From an uncultured Eubacteriales bacterium (GTDB lineage: Bacteria > Bacillota > Clostridia > Christensenellales > UBA1242), in NCBI GenBank assembly GCA_948787875.1, contig CAQFKO010000011.1, positions 1-27,969 on the forward strand: 27,969 bases of DNA, read 5' to 3'. Shown piece by piece: positions 16,532-24,365 of this stretch (positions are counted from its first letter, which is position 1; each line of letters begins with the position of its first letter). The notes under the pieces were generated by a model, which saw nothing but the letters and a program-made list of their open reading frames with translations, was not told the DNA's origin and did no database searches. The position numbers and the translations under genes are program-made.

Positions 16532-17023
16532 TTATTTGTTTAGCTCTGTTTTTAACAATTCAAGCGTTTTTGCAATATTTTCAAGGTTTTCAGGGGTGCG
16601 CATCTGTTCTTTTGCATATTCTTGAATGTTTTTAAGATTTGATATTATTCTTCCGAATTTTTTTTGCATCCAATCTTGTCTTGGAAAAAGGGAGGTGTGG
16701 AAGTGAACATCTTTGCGTTCGCCTTGAAGCAAAATAAACTCGTTTGAAACCCCAATTGTTTTTAAGGCTTTTAAAACTTTGTCAGTCAGCATAATAAAAT
16801 TTATTTTTTCCTCGTCGGAAAATTCATTGATGCTAAAACAGTGCTTTTTGCTGGATATTATTATAAAGCCGTTAATAGGCACTTCAAAGTCTTGCAAAAC
16901 ATAAAAATTTTTGTCTTCAAAAATTATTCAGCCAAAGGCTTTTAGGTTATTTTTGTAAATTTCGCAAGCCATACAACCTTCAAAAGTTTGTTCGTTGTCT
17001 GTTAAATCTGTGATTGTTGACAT
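16532..17023 (-). pseudogene. HIT-family protein gene with in-frame TGA
   Basis: Reading from ATG 17023 (GGAG SD) gives 31 residues including CMACEIYKNNLKAFG, then TGA at 16930-16928, then an open frame of 131 codons to TAA. The continuous protein (163 positions) matches the histidine-triad (HIT) family, whose members hydrolyse nucleotide phosphates such as Ap4A. It has the N-terminal CxxC-type start, INGFIIISSKKH, and the catalytic DVHFHTSLFPR in the place of HxHxH. From memory the family usually has Gly at the interrupted position (FGG-[VI]-I), so GGA to TGA by one base is the simplest explanation. No SECIS-like hairpin follows the TGA, and other genes show that TGA is not a sense codon here. 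The gene begins 9 nt after the helicase stop and is clearly co-transcribed. It could also be a sequencing error or rely on readthrough. Confidence 0.8.
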
Positions 17024-17032
17024 GATTTTCTC

Positions 17033-19675
17033 CTATAAAACTTTTATTCTTTTATTTATTTTTTCATTACAAGTTGAAAGATAAGAGCGTTTTCTGCAAG
17101 TGATAAGTTCTTTTGTTCCGTCGATATTTTTTGTATAAATGGTTTGCATTTTTCCGAAATATTTTGAAAGATAGTTTGCAAAATTAATAACATATGCTTC
17201 TTTTTTTGAAATAATTGTTGGGCAGGCAAAGCTTAAACGATAGTTTAAATATTTTTTGTAACCCGACTTGACAATCAAATATCTTGGCTCATTTATTTCT
17301 TCAAAAAATTCGGACAAGGCTTTTGTAAAAATATTTTGTTCATAGGCGGAAGCATTTTTAAGAGCAACAATAAATTTGTTTTTATCTTGTTTTTCTATCA
17401 TTACTTTGGTGATTTCTTCAACAAGCCTTAGCTCTTTTAACGAATTAAGCACGCATTTGCAAACAGCCTTTATTGACAAACGAGGGCTTAAATTTAATAT
17501 TCCGCGAGGCAAAATTTTTGCCAATGGTTTAATAATACAGCACGCCACGGCAAAGCTTGCAAAGGCAATTATTAAGTTAAAAATATCAAACGAGGTTTTC
17601 AGTTTTGCCAAGAAGCAAATTGTTGAAACAATCAACGAAAGAAATATTGCTGAAAGCAAAAACATAAGAATACATGCCGGCAGATTTGGCGGTTTTTTTT
17701 GTTTTGGAATTTCAATAACCGTTGAAGTTTTGCTACTAAGGGTTACTTTTGTTTTCCAAATTTCAGATAATTTTTCTCTTTTGGAAGACATTTCTTCCAT
17801 TTTTGCATTTATGGCATTTATTCCTTCGGCATTATATGGGGGTTTAATAATTTTTATTCGGTCTATTCCGCTGACAATTTGATTGGTGATGTAGTCCGGA
17901 CCCACAAAAGAATTAAACCTTCGTTTAAGTGTTTCGTAGTCATAAGAAGTTGGCTCGTTAATCTTTAAATCTTCTTTTTTTGAAACATTGATTTCTGTTA
18001 GTTCGGGAGGCTCTATTGTGACAAGATGCCAAATATTTGCGGTTTTGTTTGGGTCTGATTTGTTTATTCTGATGGCTCTTCCTCGCATTTGGTTTGAAAG
18101 CATAAAACTGCCCACAAAGCTGGCTAGGATCAAAGAGTTTATGCAAGGAGAATCCCAGCCCTCGCCAAGAAGTGATTTTGTTCCAATCAAAATTTGGATT
18201 TTTCCATCCTCAAAAAGCTCTCCGACCTTGTCTACTTTTTCTCGGTTTGAACCGCTAAACTCAACAAAGCAATAATCTGTGTTGCCGATTTTTTGGATTT
18301 TGATTTTGTTCTTTTTATCTTTTTTAATACTTTTTGCAACATCTTCGGGAAGAATAACTATCGACCCCGAAACAACGCCTAGTTTTGCATTAAAGTTTTC
18401 GCGTCTTAAAGATTCAAAAATGCTGATAACACTTATGTTATTAAACTTACAATCAGTTCCGATTTTTTTGAGCCCTTCTTTTTTTATAAAATCAGTAAGA
18501 ATTAGCAGTCTTAAATTGCTGTTGATGCTAGCTAGTTCGCATTTAACAATTTGTTTTATGCTTTCTAATTTTCCCATAGAAGAAATTAGGTTCTTTTTTA
18601 GATTGTCGTTTAGTTCAAGTTCGATTTTTCCCTTGTTTACAAGTTGAAACTTTTTTGCGATTTCAAAAATCTCTTCTCGCTCTTCTTGGGTTAAAAGCAG
18701 AATTGCTTTAACCAAATAATTTAATGCCGTTTCTGCAATGGTTAAGTTAAAAGCGGGAAGATCCTTATTTGAAGTAAGGGCTTTTATGACTTTGTTGCTT
18801 GGAGCTGTTTCAAAGTGTTTTAAAAGTGAAAACAGCGCTATATATTCGTTGATATTTTCGTAAAATGTATCTTTGTTATTTTTGAAAAGTTCATTTATTT
18901 TTTTTGGTAAAAGTGAAATATATGGCAGATTTTTAATCTCTTCAAGTGCATTTTGCGAATTTTGTTTGTAAACTTCAAGTTCATTAAGTTCCTTTGTTGT
19001 GGGAAAGTTAAAATAGATATAGTCTTGATGAGGACAAAGATTGTTTCTTGCAACAAGCTCGGGAACAAATATTTCTTCGTCGATTTCGCCACAGGTTTCG
19101 CTGTATCTTTTCCATTCTGCCGGACCTGCATCATAAGGAGGGGTCGCAGTGAGCGAAATTATTTTAACTTTGCTACTTAGCCCCTTAACAAAACTTTCCA
19201 AAGCTTTTTGCCATTCATTTTGAAGGTGGTGGGCTTCGTCAAGACAAATAGTTTTTATGTTGTTTTCTTCAATAAGTTTAAAAATTTCTATATAAGAATA
19301 GTCCACAGTTTCGTCTTCTGTTTTGATTTTAATCTTTTTCATGGCAGAATAAAGAGCCTGATAGGTTACAGAAGTGATTGGTCTGATTTTGTTTAAATCA
19401 AAGGAAACATAGTCTTCGGCCTTTTCGTCTTTTGGCAAAAACATTTCTTCAAACCTGTCGCCCCACTGATTTCTGATTGTTGTGGTGGGTGAAAACACAA
19501 GGCAGTTAGAACCGAGTTTTCTGATTAGCTCTAAGCCAAGAATTGTTTTTCCGCTGCCCGGTGCTGCAACAATATTAATTTTTTCGTCGTCAAAATACTT
19601 ATCAAGATTTTCAATTACTTTTTTTTGATAATCACGGAAAGTTCCTTTAAAATTTATGTTATCGAAGTTTTTCAT
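17033..19675 (-). CDS. SF2 (DEAH) helicase with two membrane segments
   Basis: An 880-aa superfamily 2 helicase/translocase. FRDYQ (13-17) is a Q-like motif; Walker A is AAPGSGKT (37-44, Lys43); DEAH is at 146-149; TAT is at 176-178. After a long helical insertion (about 225-390) come motif V (GTKSLLGEGWDSP, 498-510) and motif VI (QMRGRAIR, 529-536). Beyond the helicase core two hydrophobic segments are seen (about 665-690 and 697-716). A basic C-terminal domain of about 160 residues follows. A membrane hairpin in a cytoplasmic helicase is unusual. No nuclease motif is recognised. ATG 19675 has no SD; its extended -10 lies only 6 nt upstream, so the mRNA is probably leaderless. It is co-transcribed with a HIT gene. 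A role in defence or nucleic acid surveillance is inference only. Confidence 0.88.
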   Translation of the reverse strand: MKNFDNINFKGTFRDYQKKVIENLDKYFDDEKINIVAAPGSGKTILGLELIRKLGSNCLVFSPTTTIRNQWGDRFEEMFLPKDEKAEDYVSFDLNKIRPITSVTYQALYSAMKKIKIKTEDETVDYSYIEIFKLIEENNIKTICLDEAHHLQNEWQKALESFVKGLSSKVKIISLTATPPYDAGPAEWKRYSETCGEIDEEIFVPELVARNNLCPHQDYIYFNFPTTKELNELEVYKQNSQNALEEIKNLPYISLLPKKINELFKNNKDTFYENINEYIALFSLLKHFETAPSNKVIKALTSNKDLPAFNLTIAETALNYLVKAILLLTQEEREEIFEIAKKFQLVNKGKIELELNDNLKKNLISSMGKLESIKQIVKCELASINSNLRLLILTDFIKKEGLKKIGTDCKFNNISVISIFESLRRENFNAKLGVVSGSIVILPEDVAKSIKKDKKNKIKIQKIGNTDYCFVEFSGSNREKVDKVGELFEDGKIQILIGTKSLLGEGWDSPCINSLILASFVGSFMLSNQMRGRAIRINKSDPNKTANIWHLVTIEPPELTEINVSKKEDLKINEPTSYDYETLKRRFNSFVGPDYITNQIVSGIDRIKIIKPPYNAEGINAINAKMEEMSSKREKLSEIWKTKVTLSSKTSTVIEIPKQKKPPNLPACILMFLLSAIFLSLIVSTICFLAKLKTSFDIFNLIIAFASFAVACCIIKPLAKILPRGILNLSPRLSIKAVCKCVLNSLKELRLVEEITKVMIEKQDKNKFIVALKNASAYEQNIFTKALSEFFEEINEPRYLIVKSGYKKYLNYRLSFACPTIISKKEAYVINFANYLSKYFGKMQTIYTKNIDGTKELITCRKRSYLSTCNEKINKRIKVL

Positions 19676-19681
19676 AAACTT

Positions 19682-19710
19682 ATTATATCACACCAAAAAT
19701 TTTTTGCATA
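19682..19710 (-). promoter_or_regulatory. Extended -10 promoter of the helicase gene
   Basis: On the minus strand, TGATATAAT (an extended -10, TGN plus TATAAT at 19682-19687) with a weak TATGCA (19705-19710) 17 nt upstream. Only 6 nt separate the -10 from ATG 19675, so transcription should start at or next to the A of the start codon. Confidence 0.65.
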
Positions 19711-19738
19711 TAAAAAAGACACGGCTTTGTGTCTTTAA
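19711..19738 (-). terminator. Terminator of the pncA-pncB operon
   Basis: Stem aaagacac (19715-19722) with gtgtcttt (19729-19736) and a 6-nt loop. On the minus strand it is followed by six T (complement of 19712-19717). It overlaps the pncB stop codon (19735-19737) and lies immediately upstream of the helicase promoter. Confidence 0.88.
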
Positions 19739-21165
19739 TTTATGTGATTTTTGTGTTCTTTTAAAAGTTTGGTTTTAGTTTCAAGCAAACGCTCGCTTAA
19801 ACTTATTATAAAGGTTTGCGGATTATTAAGTCTTAAATTTTCTTCCCAAAGCGTAGATAATTCTTTTTTTACATTTTCGCGAACTTCAACAGGTGTTTTA
19901 AAGTTATATACAAGCTTGCCGTTTTCTATCATTTTTACTTTTATTTTTTTTGCAACAAAGTTTTGTATGTGCTTTGTTTTCCAAGTGTTTTTGGGGTCAA
20001 TCAAAGTGTAGCTGTCTTTTGGAAGTTCTTCGTCAAAAATGCAAATAACGTCGGTTATTATTTTGCCTTCGGCATTATAAAATCTTATTATATCTTTAAA
20101 ATCGGGGTTGGTGATTTTTTCAATATTATCAGAAATTTTGATTTTCGGAACAAGTTTTCCGTTTTCTTCAAGCGCCGCAAGTTTGTATACTCCGCCAAAA
20201 ACGGGTGAAGACTTTGCTGTGATAAGATTTTCTCCCACGCCAAAGCTGTCTATCGGTGCGTTTTGCTTTATTAAGTCGTCAATCAGCCATTCGTCAAGGG
20301 CATTTGAAACGCAAATCTTTACATAACTTAGGCCGGAATTATCAAACATTTTTCGGGCTTCTTTTGAAAGATATGCCAAATCTCCGCTGTCGATTCTTAT
20401 TCCGAAAAGTTTTTTGCCCATTGGCTCTAACACTTCTTTTGCAACTCTTATTGCATTTGGAACGCCCGATTTTAAAGTGTCATAAGTGTCGACCAAAAGG
20501 GTGGTGTTGTCCGGAAAAGTTTTTGCATAAGAAGCAAACGCCTCATATTCGGAATCAAAACTTTGAACAAAACTGTGAGCCATTGTTCCTAAAACCGGCA
20601 CGCCATAGTCTTTTCCGCTGATGGTGCAAGCAGTTCCCGAAGCTCCCGCAACAAAGGCATCTAATGCACCGTCATTTGCGGCATCAAAACCTTGGGCTCT
20701 TCTTGTTCCGAATTCCATAACCGACCTGCCTTTTGCCGACCTTACTATTCGGCTGGCTTTTGTGGTTATAAGTGAGGACCTGTTAAAGAGCAATAAAAGT
20801 GCGGTTTCAATAAGTTGTGCTTCGATTATGGGTGCAACAACCGTTATTATGGGTTCGTTGGCAAAAACTATTGTTCCGTCGGGAACTGCAAAAATATCTC
20901 CTGTGAATTTAATTGTTTTCAAATAGTTCAAAAATTTGTTTGTAAACTTATTTAAACTTTTAAGATAATCAATATCGCTGTCCGAAAATTTGAAATTCAA
21001 AACATGGTTTATTGCTGCTTGCACGCCGTTTGCAATAACAAAACTTGCGGAGTCGGGGCACTTTCTGAAAAACAAATCAAACACAGCCTTTTGGTTTTGT
21101 TTGCCCTCGTTAAAGTACGCTTGGCTCATGGTAAGTTCATAAAAATCTATAAGCATATTATTCAT
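19735..21165 (-). CDS. pncB: Nicotinate phosphoribosyltransferase
   Basis: The product converts nicotinate plus PRPP (with ATP) to nicotinate mononucleotide, the committed step of Preiss-Handler NAD salvage. At 476 aa it has the full length of the family. Signatures, numbered from ATG 21165: LIDFYELTMSQAYF near the start, MEFGTRRAQGFDAANDGALD (about 150-169), VLGTMAHSFVQSF with the phosphorylatable active-site His197, LVDTYDTLKSGVPNA and FGIRIDSGDLAYLS. The frame can be extended three codons to a GTG, but ATG 21165 follows an AGGTG SD at good spacing and is preferred. The SD overlaps the stop codon of the adenylyltransferase gene upstream, so the two are co-translated. It is the last gene of the minus operon. 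Confidence 0.97.
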   Translation of the reverse strand: MNNMLIDFYELTMSQAYFNEGKQNQKAVFDLFFRKCPDSASFVIANGVQAAINHVLNFKFSDSDIDYLKSLNKFTNKFLNYLKTIKFTGDIFAVPDGTIVFANEPIITVVAPIIEAQLIETALLLLFNRSSLITTKASRIVRSAKGRSVMEFGTRRAQGFDAANDGALDAFVAGASGTACTISGKDYGVPVLGTMAHSFVQSFDSEYEAFASYAKTFPDNTTLLVDTYDTLKSGVPNAIRVAKEVLEPMGKKLFGIRIDSGDLAYLSKEARKMFDNSGLSYVKICVSNALDEWLIDDLIKQNAPIDSFGVGENLITAKSSPVFGGVYKLAALEENGKLVPKIKISDNIEKITNPDFKDIIRFYNAEGKIITDVICIFDEELPKDSYTLIDPKNTWKTKHIQNFVAKKIKVKMIENGKLVYNFKTPVEVRENVKKELSTLWEENLRLNNPQTFIISLSERLLETKTKLLKEHKNHIN

Positions 21166-21174
21166 TATTTTCAC

Positions 21175-21720
21175 CTAATTTTTAATTTTTTTTAAGGCTT
21201 TTAAAATATCGTTTTGAGCCTCTTTTATAACAAACTTAATGTTATTTAAATCTTCTCTGATGTTGGTTGAATGAATGTTGATTTTGTCGCGGTCTATTGC
21301 AACAAACTTTGAATTTGGAAAATATTTTTCATTTAATTCTCTGTAACTTTCGTCGGCATATTTTATGTTTACATCAGTTCCAACTGAATCAAAAAACAGC
21401 TTAGCATATTCGCTTTTGTTGTTTTTGTCTTTTAATTTGCTCTCGTCAATAATTCTGAAACTTGCATTTTTTTGCGTTTTATAATGCTTTTTAAACCATT
21501 TTAGCCTTGTTTTTGCGGAAAAATAAGGAAAGTTATTTTTTTCGCATAATTTTTTTGAATTTTTTGCATCGTCTGAAATCACGATATAAAGTTTGTCACA
21601 CTCTTTTAGGGCACTATCTATAACGGAGAGGTGACCTATGTGCGGAGGCAAAAATTTGCCCACAAATGCGCCCACTTTTTTTTCGGAATTATTGTTATTT
21701 TTATCTTTATTTTTTGTCAT
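21175..21720 (-). CDS. NadR-type nicotinic/nicotinamide mononucleotide adenylyltransferase
   Basis: A 181-aa nucleotidyltransferase (HxGH fold) that should join AMP from ATP to NaMN or NMN. Signatures: VGAFVGKFLPPHIGH (16-30, with His27 and the G29-H30 of HxGH), RLKWF (72-76, Trp75) and the C-terminal IHSTNIRED (149-157) in place of ISxTxIR. The GKFxPPHxGH form is that of NadR-like enzymes rather than the GGTFDPxHxGH of NadD. The NadR repressor and riboside kinase domains are absent. A basic Asn/Lys-rich N-terminus (MTKNKDKNNNNSEKK) precedes the core. It starts 3 nt after pncA, and its neighbours make NaMN and use NaAD, so NaMN is the likely substrate. It can fill the NadD step. Confidence 0.87.
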   Translation of the reverse strand: MTKNKDKNNNNSEKKVGAFVGKFLPPHIGHLSVIDSALKECDKLYIVISDDAKNSKKLCEKNNFPYFSAKTRLKWFKKHYKTQKNASFRIIDESKLKDKNNKSEYAKLFFDSVGTDVNIKYADESYRELNEKYFPNSKFVAIDRDKINIHSTNIREDLNNIKFVIKEAQNDILKALKKIKN

Positions 21721-21723
21721 AAA

Positions 21724-22305
21724 TTAATTTCCAAATTGATTTTGTTTATTAACTTTTTCGATGGCTAAATTAAATTTTTCTTTAAAAATATTTATATAAT
21801 TTTTGTTTATCTCGTCGGCATTATGGTTTTGTGCATTAAAGGTGTCTATTGCATCTTCAAAAACCACAACCTTTGTTTTTTTGTTTCCGCTTAAAAGATA
21901 AGCGTTAAGGCTTTCAAGAAAATTAAAAACACAAATATCCGTGCAACAACCGCAAACGGAAATTTCGTCAAAATTTTGATTGCCGATTATGTTTAAAAAT
22001 TCGGGTGTAACAAATCCGTTTGTAGTTGGCTTTTCAATAGATGTCATATATTTTTCAAATGGCAAAAGCTCGGGAACAAGATTGCACTCGTCCGTGCCTT
22101 TTACGCAATGAACAGGAAACATTTTAAACTCTTCGTCATCAGGGGCGTGTGAGTCTTTGAAAGCTATGATTTTTAAATTATTTTCCTTTGCGTTTTTTAT
22201 AAGTTTAATAATATTCGGAACAATTCTGTTTATGTTTTTATCTGCCAAGTTTCCGAAATTGACAAAGCCGTTAACCATGTCTATAACTACCAATAATTTT
22301 TTCAT
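21724..22305 (-). CDS. pncA: Nicotinamidase (isochorismatase family)
   Basis: The 193-aa product hydrolyses nicotinamide to nicotinate and ammonia. Catalytic triad, numbered from ATG 22305: Asp9 (VVIDMVNGF), Lys92 (SIEKPTTNGF) and Cys125 (CCTDICV). Metal ligands are Asp51 and His53 (KDSHAPDDEEF) and His66 (FPVHCVKG). Two ATG codons lie 6 nt apart. The SD (AGAGGA) abuts the first, but is 7 nt from the second (22305), which is therefore the better start. It is the first gene of the minus operon pncA - adenylyltransferase - pncB, driven by the promoter at 22332-22360. Confidence 0.95.
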   Translation of the reverse strand: MKKLLVVIDMVNGFVNFGNLADKNINRIVPNIIKLIKNAKENNLKIIAFKDSHAPDDEEFKMFPVHCVKGTDECNLVPELLPFEKYMTSIEKPTTNGFVTPEFLNIIGNQNFDEISVCGCCTDICVFNFLESLNAYLLSGNKKTKVVVFEDAIDTFNAQNHNADEINKNYINIFKEKFNLAIEKVNKQNQFGN

Positions 22306-22331
22306 TTTCATTCCTCTTTATCTTATATAAT

Positions 22332-22360
22332 AGCATAGTTTAATTTTGTTTTTGTGTCAA
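22332..22360 (-). promoter_or_regulatory. Promoter of the pncA operon
   Basis: On the minus strand, a consensus TTGACA (22355-22360), a 17-nt spacer, and TATGCT (22332-22337). The leader is about 20 nt and carries the SD. Confidence 0.85.
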
Positions 22361-22379
22361 ACAATTTTTATTGTTGACA
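22355..22379. repeat. Inverted repeat spanning both NAD-cluster -35 boxes
   Basis: The left arm TGTCAAACAAT (22355-22365) and right arm ATTGTTGACA (22370-22379) pair apart from one extra A, around a 4-nt centre. Each arm contains the -35 box of one divergent promoter, so a dimeric regulator bound here would control pncA and nadE together. It does not match an operator motif that I can name with confidence. Confidence 0.55.
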
Positions 22380-22402
22380 GTTTGCTAATAAATTATTATT
22401 AT
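22374..22402 (+). promoter_or_regulatory. Promoter of nadE
   Basis: A consensus TTGACA (22374-22379), a 17-nt spacer, and TATTAT (22397-22402). The leader is about 18 nt. Confidence 0.83.
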
Positions 22403-22426
22403 CATAATATAGCATTGAGGTAAATT

Positions 22427-23167
22427 ATGATTAAAGAAATAGAAAAAATAAAGCAATTTATTTTTGATAGGGTAAATGATGCAAGAGCTAGTGGCGTGAT
22501 TGTCGGAATGAGCGGAGGAAAAGACAGCTTTGTGGTTGCAAAACTTTGCGCGGAATCAATCGGAAAAGATAAAGTTTTGGGCGTTATTATGCCGAGCGGA
22601 AAAATGAAAGACCTAAATATAGCAGAGCAAATGTGCAATGAGGTGGGAATAAGGTTTTATGTTTTGGATATTTTAGGGATTGCGGATTCAGTTGAAAAAG
22701 CTTCAAGTGAAATTTTAAAAATAGAAAACAAACAGGTAAGCAATGCCAGCAAAATCAATCTTTTGCCGAGAATCAGAATGTCACAGCTTTATTATTTGGC
22801 GGCTAGTTTGAATTATTTGGTTGCTAACACTTCAAATCTTTCTGAGGCAAGTGTGGGTTACACAACCAAGTGGGGCGACAATGTGGGTGACTTTGCGCCG
22901 ATTGCAGATTTTACAAAAACAGAGGTTTGTGAGATTGGCACTATGCTTGGGCTTAGCTGGCAGTTGGTAAATAAAATTCCAGACGATGGGCTTAGCGGAA
23001 AAACCGACGAGGAAAATCTTGGAGTTAGTTATGAAGAGATTGACAAAATGATAAGAACGGGAAAGTCTGCCGAAAGTGAAAAGATTTTAAAATTAAACAA
23101 AATCAGCAGTCACAAAAGGCAAGGGACAATTGCTTATTTAAACGGCAAAAAAAATTTTTTGAAATAA
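22427..23167 (+). CDS. nadE: NAD+ synthase, ammonia-dependent
   Basis: The product amidates nicotinate adenine dinucleotide to NAD using ATP and ammonia, the last step of the pathway fed by the divergent genes. The 246-aa length matches the single-domain NH3-dependent form without the glutaminase domain. Signatures: the ATP pyrophosphatase P-loop SGGKDS (29-34), NTSNLSEASVGYTTKWGD with the substrate/ATP-binding region, then DFAPIADFTKTEV and PDDGLSGKTDEE near the C-terminal third. ATG 22427 follows a GAGG SD. It is a single-gene unit between its promoter and a terminator. Ammonia released by PncA could in principle be reused here, but this is only a pathway remark. Confidence 0.97.
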   Translation: MIKEIEKIKQFIFDRVNDARASGVIVGMSGGKDSFVVAKLCAESIGKDKVLGVIMPSGKMKDLNIAEQMCNEVGIRFYVLDILGIADSVEKASSEILKIENKQVSNASKINLLPRIRMSQLYYLAASLNYLVANTSNLSEASVGYTTKWGDNVGDFAPIADFTKTEVCEIGTMLGLSWQLVNKIPDDGLSGKTDEENLGVSYEEIDKMIRTGKSAESEKILKLNKISSHKRQGTIAYLNGKKNFLK

Positions 23168-23176
23168 AAATTAAAG

Positions 23177-23209
23177 ATATTCACAAAATTGATTGTGAAT
23201 ATTTTTTTT
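23177..23209 (+). terminator. Terminator of nadE
   Basis: A 10-bp stem, atattcacaa (23177-23186) with ttgtgaatat (23193-23202), and a 6-nt loop. Seven or more T follow. Confidence 0.92.
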
Positions 23210-23213
23210 AATA

Positions 23214-23242
23214 TTGAAATCGGTTTATAACTGTGCTAAAAT
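23214..23242 (+). promoter_or_regulatory. Promoter of the choline-kinase-like gene
   Basis: TTGAAA (23214-23219), a 17-nt spacer, and TAAAAT (23237-23242) with an upstream TG (TGCTAAAAT, extended -10). Only 9 nt separate the -10 from ATG 23252, so the mRNA should have a leader of 0-3 nt. Confidence 0.75.
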
Positions 23243-23251
23243 GATATTGCT

Positions 23252-24304
23252 ATGTTGACAATTGAACAAATTCAAAATGATTTGTATGATATTACAAGAA
23301 AAAAGTATGAATATGTAAAGATTCTTTCTAATGGGAGGAACAATCAGGCTGTTTTGGTTAAAGACGAAGACGGTCAACCTTTTGTATGCAGATATGGACT
23401 AGATAAAAAAACCAATAATTTTTGTACAAAACTTGTTTACAAATTCAAACGACTTCGCAGAAAGTTTTTGTTATACGGATTTTTGAAATGCCTAAACAGT
23501 GACGAAATTACTTTTATAAAAAAGAAAATCTCCAACGCAAAAAACGGAGAATATGTTCAAAATTTGATTTCAAGTTTTGACACAAACATTAAAGTTCCTC
23601 ATGAAGTAAATTTCGGGAAATATTATATAGGAAAATATTGTGGAACTTCAATTGAAGGAATTTTAAATAATGATGCTTTGATAAATAAGTTTCAAAAAGA
23701 TATGGCACAATTTTTGGCTTCACTTCATGGAATTAGTTATTATGACCCATTGCCAACCCCGCTGTATAAAAAAATTTCTTCACATTTAAGATTTGTTTCT
23801 TCTTGCTATGGATTAAAAAATTGGCAAAGTAACGCCATTCCACAAGAATTAAAAAATAGTTTAAATTCAGCCAAACTATTTTTGGATGCTTCGGGAAATT
23901 CAGACGAGGTAAGAGCAGTTGCGCACAATGATTTGCGAAAGGGTAATATTCTTATTGACAAAAACAACTTTTCTGTTATTGATTGGGACAGGGCTGGTAT
24001 TAACAATATTTATTATGAGTTTTTGCAATTGGGTGCTTTTAACAATGGATTTTCGGCAAACATTGTTAAGGGGCTGGTTGAAGAATATAACAAGCAGGCA
24101 AAATTTAAAATTGATATGCAAAAACTTAAAAATCTTTTGATTATTTTTAAGTTAGACGATTTTGGAAAATATTCGGTGCTTGAGATTAAATCAAAAAAGA
24201 ATTTTATTGAAGAATTAAATTCAAAGGTTTTGCCAATGATAAATGAACTAAATAGCACTTTTGACAACTTTGATAAGTCTAATGAAAATTTTAAACAAAT
24301 ATAA
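23252..24304 (+). CDS. APH/choline-kinase-fold phosphotransferase
   Basis: A 350-aa kinase of the aminoglycoside phosphotransferase/choline kinase superfamily, which phosphorylates a small-molecule alcohol with ATP. The catalytic loop AHNDLRKGNILI gives Asp227 as base and Asn232; the metal Asp244 is in SVIDWDRAG. An N-terminal lobe with VLVKDEDGQPFVCRY (about 34-48) binds ATP. A basic insertion (KLVYKFKRLRRKFLLYGFLK, 60-79) is not usual for the family. His225-Asn226-Asp227 replaces the commoner H-G/N-D and favours the choline/ethanolamine kinase (LicA) side of the family. The substrate is not visible. There is no SD before ATG 23252, and the promoter position indicates a leaderless message. 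It converges on a second kinase gene of the same fold. Confidence 0.85.
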   Translation: MLTIEQIQNDLYDITRKKYEYVKILSNGRNNQAVLVKDEDGQPFVCRYGLDKKTNNFCTKLVYKFKRLRRKFLLYGFLKCLNSDEITFIKKKISNAKNGEYVQNLISSFDTNIKVPHEVNFGKYYIGKYCGTSIEGILNNDALINKFQKDMAQFLASLHGISYYDPLPTPLYKKISSHLRFVSSCYGLKNWQSNAIPQELKNSLNSAKLFLDASGNSDEVRAVAHNDLRKGNILIDKNNFSVIDWDRAGINNIYYEFLQLGAFNNGFSANIVKGLVEEYNKQAKFKIDMQKLKNLLIIFKLDDFGKYSVLEIKSKKNFIEELNSKVLPMINELNSTFDNFDKSNENFKQI

Positions 24305-24333
24305 AACAGCACTGCTATTTGTGCTGTTTTTTT
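24303..24333 (+). terminator. Terminator between the convergent kinase genes
   Basis: A 10-bp stem, aaaacagcac (24303-24312) with gtgctgtttt (24321-24330), and an 8-nt loop. Seven T follow. It overlaps the last bases of the plus-strand stop codon. Confidence 0.93.
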
Positions 24334-24365
24334 GCAATTTATTCAAAATTTTATTGAATTTTTGA

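Noticed and set aside
16928..16930. TGA as a sense codon (code 4 or 25) or selenocysteine
   Set aside because: No other gene in the window has an internal TGA, Trp is always TGG, and no hairpin of SECIS type follows the TGA.
17376..18647. Long plus-strand open frames antisense to the helicase gene
   Set aside because: They are mirror frames of a well-supported helicase, lack SDs and encode nothing recognisable.
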